Source of the DNA: Desulfocurvus vexinensis DSM 17965
GTDB lineage: Bacteria > Desulfobacterota > Desulfovibrionia > Desulfovibrionales > Desulfovibrionaceae
DNA length: 33,607 nucleotides
Assembly (NCBI RefSeq): GCF_000519125.1
Contig: NZ_JAEX01000022.1
Coordinates: 1-33,607 of the forward strand
Reading direction: 5' to 3'
Part shown: positions 1 to 8,231 of the stretch, piece by piece
Layout: each line of letters opens with the position of its first letter
Numbering within the stretch: position 1 is the stretch's first letter
Translations under genes and position numbers: made by a program
The notes under the pieces: generated by a model
What the model saw: the letters and a program-made list of their open reading frames with translations, nothing else
Database searches by the model: none
Told to the model about the DNA's origin: nothing

Positions 1-86
1 CTCCTCTGCCCCTCATTCCATCCTTCGTCATCGAACACCTCCTGGGGATCTCTTACTCCCAATTCGGTGTCCAAGAAAACCGTACA
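1..86 (-). mobile_element. End of a probable IS3-family insertion sequence (partial)
   Basis: Read on the minus strand, the sequence from 86 downward begins TGTACGGTTTTCTTGGACAC, which resembles the terminal repeats of IS150-type IS3 elements (TGTAC, a short spacer, then TTGGAC). About 40 bases inward is a strong ribosome binding site, GGAGGTG at 42-36. It is followed by an ATG at 31-29 that opens a frame reading MTKDGMRGRG before the window ends, which is the expected position of a transposase orfA. Recognisable adenine deaminase coding sequence begins immediately outside this end. The family assignment rests on memory of terminal-repeat patterns and only the first bases of the element are visible. 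Confidence 0.5.
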
Positions 87-94
87 CCGCCCCA

Positions 95-1399
95 GTGCCC
101 GCCACGCACCTGGAAACCTCCGGCGCGGCCCTGGACGCCGACGCCGTGGCCCGGCTGCTGGCCGCCGAGCCCGAGCGCGTGCCGGGCCTGGGCGAAATGA
201 TGAATTTTCCCGGCGTGCTGGCCGGGGACGGGCAGGTCCTGGCCAAGCTGGCCGCCGCCCGGGGCCGGCTGGTGGACGGCCACGCCCCGGGCCTGGAGGG
301 CGCGGCCCTGTCGGCCTATGTCGCCGCCGGGCCGGACTCGGACCACGAGAGCACCACCATCCGCGAGGCCCTGGGCAAGCTGCGCCGGGGCATGCATCTC
401 ATGCTCCGCGAGGGTTCTGCCGAGCATAACCTCCTGGAATTGCTTCCTGTCATCAACGAGTTCAACGCCCAGAACTGCTCCCTGGTCACCGACGACCGCC
501 ACCCCGACGAACTGCTGCGCCTGGGGCATCTGGACCACGCCGTGCGCCTGGCCATGGGCGCCGGAGTCGCGCCCGTGCGCGCGGTGCAGATGGCTTCCAT
601 CAACACCGCGCGGCGCTTCGGCCTCGCCGGGCGCGGGGCTGTGGCCCCGGGCTGGCGGGCCGATTTCGTGCTGCTGGACGACCTGGAATCCTTCGCCATT
701 TCCGGCTGCTGGCTGGGCGGCAGGCCCGTGGACGAGCTGGACTTCGCCAGCTCCGTGCCCCTGCCGGGCAACACCATGCGCCTGGGGCGGCCCCTGGCCC
801 CGGAGCTGTTCGCCATTCCCGCCGCTGGACGCCGGGCGCGGGCCATCGGCGTGGTGCCCGGGCAGATCGTGACCCGGGCCCTGGAAGCGGACGTGCCCGC
901 GCGCGGCGGGCTGGCCCAGGCCGATCCGGGGCGCGACCTGGCCAAGCTGGCCGTTGTGGAGCGCCACGCGGCCACGGGCAACGTTGGGCTGGGGTTCGTG
1001 CAGGGCCTGGGGCTGGCCCGGGGCGCCGTGGCCTCCAGCGTGGCCCACGACTCGCACAACATCGTGGCTGCGGGCATGGACGACGCCGACCTGGCCCTGG
1101 CCGCGCGGGCCGTGGCCGAGGCGGGCGGCGGGCTGGCCGCGGCGCTGGACGGCCGGGTGCTGGCGCTGCTGCCCCTGCCCGTGGCCGGGCTGATGAGCGA
1201 CAGGGGCGCCGACGAGGTGGTGGCCGGGCTCGAAGCCCTGCGCGCGGCCACGCGTGGCCTGCTGCGCCCCGGCCACGACGCGGACCCGTTCATGATCCTG
1301 TCCTTCCTGGCCCTGCCGGTGATCCCGGCCCTGAAGCTCACGGACCGGGGGCTGGTGGACGTGGAACGCTTCGCCCACGTGCCGCTTTTCGTGGAGTAG
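95..1399 (+). CDS. ade: Adenine deaminase, 5'-truncated (probably broken by the insertion sequence)
   Basis: The product matches adenine deaminase (adenine to hypoxanthine plus ammonia, purine salvage, cytosol). Visible family motifs are VPATHLETSGA at the very start, PGLGEMMNFPGV, the metal-site region VTDDRHPDEL, and the C-terminal-domain motif AHDSHNIVAAG. The usual protein is about 560-600 residues. Here only about 434 remain and roughly the first 130, including the N-terminal metal-binding His motif, are missing. The GTG at 95 is simply the codon for the Val of VPATHLETSG, so it is probably not a real start. Family homology stops at about 87, exactly where the insertion-sequence end begins. 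The fragment is most likely a non-functional remnant, unless the left flank is an assembly join. Confidence 0.85.
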   Translation: MPATHLETSGAALDADAVARLLAAEPERVPGLGEMMNFPGVLAGDGQVLAKLAAARGRLVDGHAPGLEGAALSAYVAAGPDSDHESTTIREALGKLRRGMHLMLREGSAEHNLLELLPVINEFNAQNCSLVTDDRHPDELLRLGHLDHAVRLAMGAGVAPVRAVQMASINTARRFGLAGRGAVAPGWRADFVLLDDLESFAISGCWLGGRPVDELDFASSVPLPGNTMRLGRPLAPELFAIPAAGRRARAIGVVPGQIVTRALEADVPARGGLAQADPGRDLAKLAVVERHAATGNVGLGFVQGLGLARGAVASSVAHDSHNIVAAGMDDADLALAARAVAEAGGGLAAALDGRVLALLPLPVAGLMSDRGADEVVAGLEALRAATRGLLRPGHDADPFMILSFLALPVIPALKLTDRGLVDVERFAHVPLFVE

Positions 1400-1457
1400 G
1401 GGACCGGGGCGCCGCACCCGTTCCCCTCGGGCCGGTTTCCTGCTACAACCCGGAGCG

Positions 1458-1501
1458 TCGGCCCCCCGCCCCGCCCGCAGCGGCCGGGGCAGGGGGGCCG
1501 A
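1458..1501 (+). other. GC-rich hairpin between ade and the cyclase gene
   Basis: The arms at 1458-1473 (TCGGCCCCCCGCCCCG) and 1485-1501 form a near-perfect stem around an 11-base loop. There is no following T-run, so it is not a classical intrinsic terminator. It may stabilise the ade 3' end or mark the leader of the next gene, whose ribosome binding site (GGGGGAGGG) follows at about 1519-1527. Confidence 0.45.
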
Positions 1502-1531
1502 AGAGGGCGCAACACCCGGGGGAGGGCCTGC

Positions 1532-3904
1532 ATGGCGTCGGACATCAAAAGACTTTTCGAGCGCTTCAAGGACAGCTGGGCCTTCCTGGTCACCTTCGGC
1601 ATGCTCACCACCGTCCTGGCGGCCTGGCTGTATGTGCAGCAGCCCGGGTTCCTGCGCGACCTGAATTTCAAGGTCTACGACACCCTGCTGCGGGCCACCG
1701 CCGGGACCGTGACCACCAAGGTGCCCGTGGTGGTGGACCTGGACGAGGCCAGCCTGGCGCGCTTCGGGCAGTGGCCCTGGCCGCGCTACCGGGTGGCCCT
1801 GCTGCTGGCCAAGATCCGCGAGGCCGGGGCCCTGGCCGTGGGCCTGGACATCGTGTTTCCCGAGCCCGACCGCACCTCGCCCAAGGTGCTCAAGGAGGCC
1901 CTGCGCCGCGATCTCCAGGTGGACGTGGCCTTCGCCGGGATGCCCGACGCCCTCATGGACAACGACCTGATCTTCGGCGACGTGGTCGGCAACGGGCCCT
2001 TCGTGCTGGGCTACTATTTCCACTTCGACCGCGAACTGGACGAGGTGCGCGGCGCGGCGAGCGAATGCGCCCTGCATCCCGTGAGCCTGGTGGAGAAGCG
2101 CCACAAGGGCGCGCCCCCGGCCTCGGAATTTTTGATCAGCGCCCCGGCGGTGGTCTGCAACATCCCGGAAATCTCGGAAAAGGCCCACATGTCGGGCTTC
2201 TTCAACACCGAGCCCGACCCCGACGGCATCTACCGCAAGACCCCGCTGTTCGTGCGCCACAAGGACAAGCTCTACCCCAACCTGGCCCTGGCCACGCTCA
2301 TGGCCGCCACGGGCCAGCGCCAGGCGCTGGTCAACGTGAGCACCCAGGGCATCGAGAGCGTGCGCATCGGGCAGATCGAGGTGCCCGTGGACCCGCGCGG
2401 GCAGATCTACACGAAATATCGCGGCAAGCGCGGGGCGTTCCGCTACGTGCCCGCCTGGCGGGTGCTCGAAGGCAAGATTTCCGAGGGCGAACTCGAAGGC
2501 AAGATCGTGTTCCTGGGCACCTCGGCGGCGGGGCTGCTCGACCTGCGGGCCACGCCCTTCGATCCCATCCTGCCCGGGGTGGAGGTCCACGCCACGGTGG
2601 TGGACAACATCCTGGCCCAGGACTTCATCCAGCGCCCGGTGTGGGCCTGGGGCCTGGAGTTCGTGCTCCTTCTGGCCGCCGGAGCCCTGACCACCGCGCT
2701 GTTGACCTGGGTCGGGGCGGCCTGGAGCGTGCTGCCCCTGGCCGCCAGCGCGGGGGGCATGTGGTACGGCGCCTACTGGAGCATGCAGGCCAAGGGCTTC
2801 TTCCTCTCGCCCCTGTATCCGCTGATCATGCTGGCCGTGAACTTCACGGTGCTGACGCTGCTCAAGTACTGGCGCGAGGAAGGCCAGAAGAAGTACCTGC
2901 ACGCCACCTTCCAGAGCTACCTGTCGCCCGAGCTCATCGACGAGATGTTCCGCAGCAAGGCCAACCCGACCCTGGGCGGCGAGGCGCGCGTGATCACGGC
3001 GTTCTTCTCCGACGTGCAGAGCTTTTCGACCTTTTCCGAAAAGCTCACGGCCACCCAGCTCGTGGAACTGCTCAACGAATACCTCACGGCCATGACCGAC
3101 ATCCTCCTCGCCGACCGGGGCACCCTGGACAAGTACGAAGGCGACGCGGTGGTGGCCTTCTTCGGCGCGCCCATGGACGTGCCCGACCACGGCTACCGCG
3201 CCTGCCGCGTGGCCGTGGCCATGCAGCGCCGGCTGGGGGAGCTGCGCGAGAAATGGCGCGCCGAGCGCCAGGCCCCGGGCGAGCCCGAGCGCAACGTCAA
3301 GGGCTACCCGCCCGAAGTCTGGACCCCGGGCGACAAATGGCCGCGCATCGTCCACGAAATGCGCGTGCGCATCGGCCTGAACTCGGGTGAGATCGTGGTC
3401 GGCAACATGGGCAGCACCATGCGCATGAACTACACCATGATGGGCGACGCGGTGAACCTGGCCGCGCGCCTGGAATCCGGCGCCAAGCAGTACGGGGTGT
3501 ACACCCTGGTCAGCGAGGCGACCCTGGACCAGCCCGCCTGGGACGAAGAGGGCGCGCCCTGCACGGTGCGCGACCTGGTGGAGGCCCGCTTCATCGACAA
3601 CATCGCCGTGGTCGGCAAGTCCGAGCCGGTGCGGGTGTACGAGGTCGTGGCCCTGCGCGGCGGGCTGACCGAGGGGCAGCGCGAGCTGCTGCGCGAGTTC
3701 GACGCGGCCATGGAGCACTATCTGGCCATGCGCTGGGACGCGGCCCGCGAGGGCTTCGCCCGGGCCGATGCCCTGGAGCTGGTGCCGCAGGCCAAGGTCA
3801 CACCGTCGCGGGCGTTCATGGCCCGCTGCGAGCTGTTCAAGGCCAACCCGCCCGTGGGCCCCGGCGAGACGTGGGACGGCGTGTTCCGCCTGACCAGCAA
3901 GTAG
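1532..3904 (+). CDS. CHASE2-domain membrane adenylate/guanylate cyclase
   Basis: This is a 790-residue class III nucleotide cyclase that should make cAMP in response to an extracytoplasmic signal. In order it shows an N-terminal membrane segment (about 17-37), a CHASE2 sensor domain (about 40-360), three closely spaced membrane helices (about 370-450) and a cyclase catalytic domain (about 485-720). The two metal-binding aspartates are in FFSDVQSF (D494) and DKYEGDAVVAFFG (D538). Lys534 fits adenine specificity. The GDAVNLAARLE segment carries the transition-state Asn and Arg. An insert of about 35 residues (about 568-605, rich in Pro, Glu and Arg) interrupts the catalytic domain between the second metal site and the MRVRIGLNSG strand. 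The ATG at 1532 follows a GGGGGAGGG ribosome binding site. The fold assignment is secure, the signal sensed is unknown. Confidence 0.93.
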   Translation: MASDIKRLFERFKDSWAFLVTFGMLTTVLAAWLYVQQPGFLRDLNFKVYDTLLRATAGTVTTKVPVVVDLDEASLARFGQWPWPRYRVALLLAKIREAGALAVGLDIVFPEPDRTSPKVLKEALRRDLQVDVAFAGMPDALMDNDLIFGDVVGNGPFVLGYYFHFDRELDEVRGAASECALHPVSLVEKRHKGAPPASEFLISAPAVVCNIPEISEKAHMSGFFNTEPDPDGIYRKTPLFVRHKDKLYPNLALATLMAATGQRQALVNVSTQGIESVRIGQIEVPVDPRGQIYTKYRGKRGAFRYVPAWRVLEGKISEGELEGKIVFLGTSAAGLLDLRATPFDPILPGVEVHATVVDNILAQDFIQRPVWAWGLEFVLLLAAGALTTALLTWVGAAWSVLPLAASAGGMWYGAYWSMQAKGFFLSPLYPLIMLAVNFTVLTLLKYWREEGQKKYLHATFQSYLSPELIDEMFRSKANPTLGGEARVITAFFSDVQSFSTFSEKLTATQLVELLNEYLTAMTDILLADRGTLDKYEGDAVVAFFGAPMDVPDHGYRACRVAVAMQRRLGELREKWRAERQAPGEPERNVKGYPPEVWTPGDKWPRIVHEMRVRIGLNSGEIVVGNMGSTMRMNYTMMGDAVNLAARLESGAKQYGVYTLVSEATLDQPAWDEEGAPCTVRDLVEARFIDNIAVVGKSEPVRVYEVVALRGGLTEGQRELLREFDAAMEHYLAMRWDAAREGFARADALELVPQAKVTPSRAFMARCELFKANPPVGPGETWDGVFRLTSK

Positions 3905-5876
3905 GCCGGGCGGCCAGGAGCAGGCCGGGGCCGAAGCGCGCCGGGCAGGGGAGTCCGGCCGGGACAGGGACAGGGAAGAGGGCGCAAACCTAGAGTTTCA
4001 CTTGAGGTTTGAGACTGTTTTTCTTTAATTTTAGCATATTGGCGCCTCATGCGGCGGCGGGCTGGGGCCCTCCCTGGACCCGCCGCTGCGGTTGCCCTGT
4101 CCGGGGGCACAGGGAAGCGGCCTTGTCGGCGGCCTCGGGTTCATGCCCGGGCCGCTTTATTTTTGGGCTGGTCGCAGCGCCGTCATGGCGTGCCGCCCCC
4201 TTTCCGTGTGTCCCCAGGGCGCCGTGGCCGTGAGCGGAAGGGCTGTGCTCCGCCCTGGCCTGCGGGAGGAGCCGGAAGGGGGCTCCCTGAAGGGCGCCCG
4301 GAGCCCGGGGAGCCTGCAAGGCGTCCGTTCTGCGGCCAAGGCGCCAGTTTCGGAGGCATTTGGGCCGGCGTGGCAGGGGCCGGGCGCTGCGAATGCCCCT
4401 CCGGCCGGAAAACCGGGGCGCGGCAGGCCTGCCCGGAACACAGCGCCTGCCGCACGAATCACCGGCGCAAAACCTGCGGAACCGGGGACGGCTGCGGGGC
4501 AAGCTGCGCAGTTGGATGCGCTGACGCGGCGCGCACGCACCACCGGGCCAGCACAAGCGTCCGGAAGGACATGAACGCCTCTTGAGGGCCTGCCTTTCCA
4601 GGACGAGCCACGAGCGGAGGCAAAACGGCGGCGCGGGAGTGGGCGGCAGGCAGGCGGCATGGAGTCGGCCCTGAGCACAGGCGACAGGCCCCGACTGCCC
4701 GTGACGGAGCGCCCCGGGCCCCGGGTGGCAGATCCGGGGCGTTGCCCGGGCAAAGCACCTGCGGTGCCGTGCGGCGCAAAGAGCTGGCAGGGGTCCCAGA
4801 GGCCTTTTCCGGCCCAAGTCCGGGTGCTGCGTCGCGCGGACGGGCTTGTGGGCTCCAGAGGCGCAGGGCGGCACTGCGGGAAGGGTCCGGGCGGAGCACG
4901 GCCCCGGGGCCAGCCTTCAAGTTGCAGCAGTGCAGTCTGTTTCTGTTCCACGAACTGCAAGCGGCGAAATGATTTGAATGATTTCAAAGCCCTATGCGCG
5001 CCTCCCTTTGGTTTAAAGTTAACATAATTTACATTATGAGACAGTCAGGCCCAGGTGAACACAGGTTGAAGCAGGATCTGCGCTACTGCCCTTGGGCCTG
5101 TTTTGCCCGCGTTTTCGAGGGGGTCTGCTCGACATGGTTCGGGTGCTGCTGCAACTCCAAGGGTTCTTGAAGTTTGCCCGGTGCCCTGCGGGATATTGGA
5201 ACTGCCTGGGGCGCTGCGCTTCTGGAGATTGTCCGGGGGTTCTGCGGTATGCCCGTGTCCGCCTGCCCTCCAGGGCGCATGGAAACCCAGGGCTTGGCGC
5301 GCACCTGGGGGCTTGCGCGGCTTGCCACGGCACTTTGAACCAGGAGACCCTTTGGGCGCCCCACAGGCCGTCGCCCCTTTCTTCTCGCCCGCGCCTCCCG
5401 GCCCTGGTCACGGGCCGCAAATTACGCGCAGGCCGCCCCGCTCCCGGGCCTGGGCTCACCGGGGCGCCCGCGCGCCCGGGCCTTCTGGACGTTTTTCCTG
5501 GCCAGGATGACCAAAGTATGCCCTGAGGCCTGAAAACGCCTTGGCGGGCCTTGTGGGTACGATGCCCGAAAGACGCGGGGCCCCGCTCGCTACTCCCTTC
5601 GGAAAGACGTCAACATCCGGCGCGCAGATGGGCGTGGGGCCGGGGAGCGGCCAGCCGTGGTCGCGGTGTGAATCCTCTCCGGCACAGCGCCTTTTCTTGG
5701 ATTTTCGGCAAGGGCAGTGCTTGCCCCGGAGGGCGCCGGGAGCCCCGACCGCTCTTGTTCTTGCTAAACAGCGGCAATTGTTTTGGGCGGTTGTTTGATG
5801 TTGCCAGGGGTGACCTTTGACAATGCTGCTCATTTATCATTGTTAATGATTTAATAATATCAAAGATAATAAATGT
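3905..5876. other. Long region with no supportable gene
   Basis: About 2 kb follows the cyclase without a gene I can support. Open frames exist on both strands, but all translate to Arg/Pro/Ala/Gly/Cys-rich strings with no recognisable domain and no consistent third-position bias, as expected from GC-rich non-coding DNA. Three AT-rich islands stand out: 4009-4040, 4970-5040 and 5822-5905. The second holds two palindromes, TTTGAATGATTTCAAA at 4973-4988 and CATAATTTACATTATG at 5023-5038. The third holds ATCATTGTTAATGAT at 5836-5850 and a promoter. It could be decayed genes, an uncharacterised RNA locus or regulatory DNA. Confidence 0.5.
4973..5038. promoter_or_regulatory. AT-rich island with two palindromes
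   Basis: TTTGAA-TGAT-TTCAAA at 4973-4988 and CATAAT-TTAC-ATTATG at 5023-5038 are perfect 6-bp inverted repeats in an AT-rich stretch inside very GC-rich DNA. They look like operator-type protein-binding sites, but no gene starts nearby that I can support. Confidence 0.35.
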
Positions 5877-5904
5877 TTGACAGGCTTTTCTGGTGTGCTA
5901 TCTT
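5836..5904 (+). promoter_or_regulatory. Promoter with operator-like palindrome for the orphan gene at 5936
   Basis: A sigma-70-type promoter is visible as TTGACA at 5877-5882, a 16-base spacer, and TATCTT at 5899-5904. About 30 bases upstream lies the palindrome ATCATT-GTT-AATGAT (5836-5850). The gene start follows at 5936 with GGAGG at 5925-5929. Confidence 0.6.
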
Positions 5905-5935
5905 TTCCAGAAACTAACCGTGGCGGAGGTGCAAA

Positions 5936-6304
5936 ATGGGAACAAATAAAGGCGTTCAATATGTGGAAATTCAAGGCCACAAGATCAACCTGTATCGGAA
6001 AGGGCGAGACACCAAAGGGTATCTGTTCGACGTTTTGCCGAAAGTACTCGCCGTGGTCGATGAGGAGGAAATCCAGAGGCTTCAAGATCGTGACTACTGC
6101 AAGGATAAATTCGATCTGAACTTCCCTGTGATCACTCTTTCCAGCAAAAATGGACACGATCACAATGGGTATCGTCGGTATTATTCCAAGTTACTTCTTG
6201 GAACATACTGGGTTTGCAAGGAATGGTACGACACCCCTGCCCAACCCAATTTTGAAATGTGGAGCAACTACCTGTTTGAACTGCGTGACAGGTTCAACAA
6301 CTAA
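5936..6304 (+). CDS. Orphan hypothetical protein, 122 residues
   Basis: I do not recognise this protein. It is soluble, with no signal peptide or membrane segment, and rich in Tyr, Lys, Asp and Asn. Its C-terminal half is aromatic (HNGYRRYYSKLLL, GTYWVCKEWYD, MWSNYLFELRDRF). The ATG at 5936 is supported by GGAGG six bases upstream and by a good promoter at 5877-5904. Base and codon use are far more AT-rich than in all neighbouring chromosomal genes, which suggests recent acquisition. No mobility gene is adjacent. The reading frame is convincing because composition, ribosome binding site and promoter agree. Confidence 0.7.
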   Translation: MGTNKGVQYVEIQGHKINLYRKGRDTKGYLFDVLPKVLAVVDEEEIQRLQDRDYCKDKFDLNFPVITLSSKNGHDHNGYRRYYSKLLLGTYWVCKEWYDTPAQPNFEMWSNYLFELRDRFNN

Positions 6305-6503
6305 GGCAGAATTTATCCGGATGTTAGCAAAACATCTTCGCTGGTTGCGTGCAAGCAGGTTGACACAACCTTGGGACACATCTTACCCAGAAGAAGGCCC
6401 CCTAATCGCATTGACAATCAAAGGATTCCGATTGATTTCGGGCGTTTTCGTCAAGGGGGCCATTTGACTTGCGAAACGATTTACCTGGTTGAGATGTTAG
6501 GCG

Positions 6504-6556
6504 AAAAAAAATCCAAGGCCAGCGCGCAGCAAAAGAGACGCGGGGCCTTGGATTTT
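6504..6556 (-). terminator. Rho-independent terminator of the dapL-fsa operon
   Basis: A perfect 13-bp stem is formed by AAAATCCAAGGCC (6508-6520) and GGCCTTGGATTTT (6544-6556) with a 23-base loop. On the minus strand the stem ends in a run of eight T residues (6511-6504). It lies about 40-90 bases past the stop of the aldolase-like gene. Confidence 0.85.
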
Positions 6557-6593
6557 CCGAATAACGCGTCAGATCGCCTTTTGGGGCGGCCTG

Positions 6594-7247
6594 TCAGGCC
6601 CCGGCGCCGGGGGTCTTTTTCCAGTCAGCCAGGAAGGCGTCCAGGCCCTTGTCCGTCAGCGGGTGGCTGGCCAGTTTTTCCAGGACGTTGAAGGGGATGG
6701 TCGCCACGTCGGCGCCCAGCAGCGCGCTTTGCAGGATGTGCATCGGGCTGCGCACGCTGGCCACCAGGGTCTGGGTGGAGAAGCCGTAGTTGGTGAAGAT
6801 GGTCACGATCTGCTCCACCAGGGCCATGCCCTCGGCGCCCACGTCGTCCACCCGGCCTACGAAGGGGCTGACGTAGCTCGCCCCGGCCTTGGCGGCCAGC
6901 AGGGCTTGCAGCGGCGAGAAGACCAGGGTCACGTTGGTGTCGATGCCCATGCCCGTCAGCTCGCGCACGGCGGCCAGGCCTTCCATGGTCATGGGAATCT
7001 TGACCACCACGTTGGGCCCGAACTGCACCAGCTCGCGCGCCTCGCGGACCATCTCCGCCGCCGTGAGGCCGACGACCTCCAGGCTCACCGGGCCCTCGAC
7101 CTCGGCGCAGATCTTCTGCGCCAGGGTACGCCAGTCCTCTTTCTCGCGGGCAAAAAGGCTCGGGTTGGTGGTCACGCCGTCGATGAGACCGTAGGCCTTG
7201 GCCCGCCGGATCTCTTCCAGGTTCGCCGTATCGATGAAAAAGCGCAT
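6594..7247 (-). CDS. fsa: Fructose-6-phosphate aldolase / transaldolase-like protein
   Basis: This 217-residue protein belongs to the small transaldolase family (TalC/FSA type), about 215-220 residues in that family. It should be a cytosolic aldolase acting on fructose 6-phosphate or transferring a dihydroxyacetone unit to erythrose 4-phosphate. Motifs seen are the N-terminal MRFFIDTANLEEI, GVTTNPSLF, the Schiff-base lysine in VVVKIPMT (K83), TLVFSPLQALLAAKAGASYVSP and the GADVATIPF segment near the end. Sequence alone cannot separate aldolase from transaldolase activity in this family, so the symbol is tentative. It is the last gene of a leftward operon, 73 bases after the YHS-domain gene, and is followed by a strong terminator. 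Confidence 0.93.
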   Translation of the reverse strand: MRFFIDTANLEEIRRAKAYGLIDGVTTNPSLFAREKEDWRTLAQKICAEVEGPVSLEVVGLTAAEMVREARELVQFGPNVVVKIPMTMEGLAAVRELTGMGIDTNVTLVFSPLQALLAAKAGASYVSPFVGRVDDVGAEGMALVEQIVTIFTNYGFSTQTLVASVRSPMHILQSALLGADVATIPFNVLEKLASHPLTDKGLDAFLADWKKTPGAGA

Positions 7248-7320
7248 GGCGTCGTCCCCCTTTTCGGACGCGTTGCGCCGCAGGCCGGCCCTCGGGCGGC
7301 GCGCGGCGCGTCATTGGGCC

Positions 7321-7605
7321 CTATTCCACGGGCTTGGGTTCCTCGGATTTGCCTTCGAGCTGCTTCACGTACTTGTCGCGGCACTCGTAGCTGCAGAAAC
7401 AGTGCACCGTCTCGCCGTTGCGTACGCGGATTTCGCAGTCCTCGCGGGAGACGTAGCTGCCGCAGATGGGGTCCTTGACCATCTCGCCCGAGGCCTTCAG
7501 GGTTTCCTGCTCCTTCTCCTCCTTCATCTCCTTGCGTCGGGCGTCGCCCTTGAAGAGCTTGTAGAGCAGAAACAGGCCCGCAGCCAGAATCAGGAATTTC
7601 AGCAT
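7321..7605 (-). CDS. Small membrane-anchored YHS/TRASH-type metal-binding protein
   Basis: This is a 94-residue protein with one N-terminal membrane helix (MLKFLILAAGLFLLYKLF), a charged linker rich in Lys and Glu, and a C-terminal treble-clef-like domain. The domain shows MVKDPICGSYVSRED and then HCFCSYECRDKYVKQL, the spaced cysteines of YHS/TRASH domains (PP0621-like small proteins). The role is probably metal binding or sensing at the membrane, but the function is unknown. It sits in a leftward operon, 89 bases after folK and 73 bases before the aldolase-like gene. The start is the first Met, immediately before the hydrophobic helix. Confidence 0.85.
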   Translation of the reverse strand: MLKFLILAAGLFLLYKLFKGDARRKEMKEEKEQETLKASGEMVKDPICGSYVSREDCEIRVRNGETVHCFCSYECRDKYVKQLEGKSEEPKPVE

Positions 7606-7694
7606 GATACCCCACCCTCGGCTTGATTGTTAAAGCTATGCTTCAAGTTTGTCGGAGCGGACGGGCGGCCCGGGCTCCCCTGCCCCGCGCGGGG

Positions 7695-8231
7695 CTACTG
7701 TCTGATTTCCTCGCCCTGCGGCCCGGAGACAACCTGGAAATCCAGGCGCGCCAGGGCGTCCTCCACGGCCTGCCCGCCGGGCAGGCGCAGGCCCGGGGCC
7801 AGCTCCGCCAGGGGCACGAGCACGAAAGCCCGCTGGCCCATGCGCGGATGGGGCAGCTCCAGGCGCGCGTCGCGCAGCACCAGCCCGCCGAACAGCAAAA
7901 GGTCCAGGTCGATAACCCGGGGCCCGAAGCGCGCGGGGGCGCCGGGGCCCGTGCTGCGGTCGCGGCCCAGGGCCAGCTCGATGCCCAACAGCGCGTCCAG
8001 CAGCCCGTGGGGCGTCACCGTCTCGTCGCATAGCACGCGCGCGACCTGATTGGCAAACCAGGGCTGGTCGCGCCGGTCCTGCGGCTCGGTGCGATACACG
8101 CGCGAGGCTCCGCCCGGGCGCACTCCGGGAATCCGGCCCAGGCGCTCCAGGGCCCGGGCCAGATTCTCCACGGGGTCGCCCAGGTTGGACCCGAGGCAGA
8201 CGAAGGCCTCTACAGCGCGGCGATGCGGGAT
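7695..8231 (-). CDS. folK: 2-amino-4-hydroxy-6-hydroxymethyldihydropteridine pyrophosphokinase
   Basis: HPPK transfers pyrophosphate from ATP to 6-hydroxymethyl-7,8-dihydropterin in folate synthesis. Clear motifs are FVCLGSNLGDP at the N-terminus, SRVYRTEPQDRRDQPWFANQV, LLGIELALGRDR, GPRVIDLDLLLFGG and ELPHPRMGQRAFVLVPL. The domain is complete at about 170 residues. The start is odd. The homologous region begins at codon GTA (8213), directly overlapping the TAG stop of dapL, and no ATG, GTG or TTG lies in frame for about 40 codons upstream. The best alternative I see is an ATC codon at 8231-8229 placed five bases after a GAGGAGG sequence, which is why I set the start there. Translational coupling to dapL is likely. 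Confidence 0.85.
   Translation of the reverse strand: MPHRRAVEAFVCLGSNLGDPVENLARALERLGRIPGVRPGGASRVYRTEPQDRRDQPWFANQVARVLCDETVTPHGLLDALLGIELALGRDRSTGPGAPARFGPRVIDLDLLLFGGLVLRDARLELPHPRMGQRAFVLVPLAELAPGLRLPGGQAVEDALARLDFQVVSGPQGEEIRQ

Noticed and set aside
53-3718. A very long open frame on the minus strand opposite ade and the cyclase gene
   Set aside because: It is a shadow of strongly biased GC-rich genes on the plus strand; its His/Gly/Gln-rich translation shows no domain.
4047-4874. Minus-strand frame of 275 codons in the long gap
   Set aside because: The Arg/Pro/Cys-rich translation has no recognisable family, no ribosome binding site and competing frames of equal length on the other strand.
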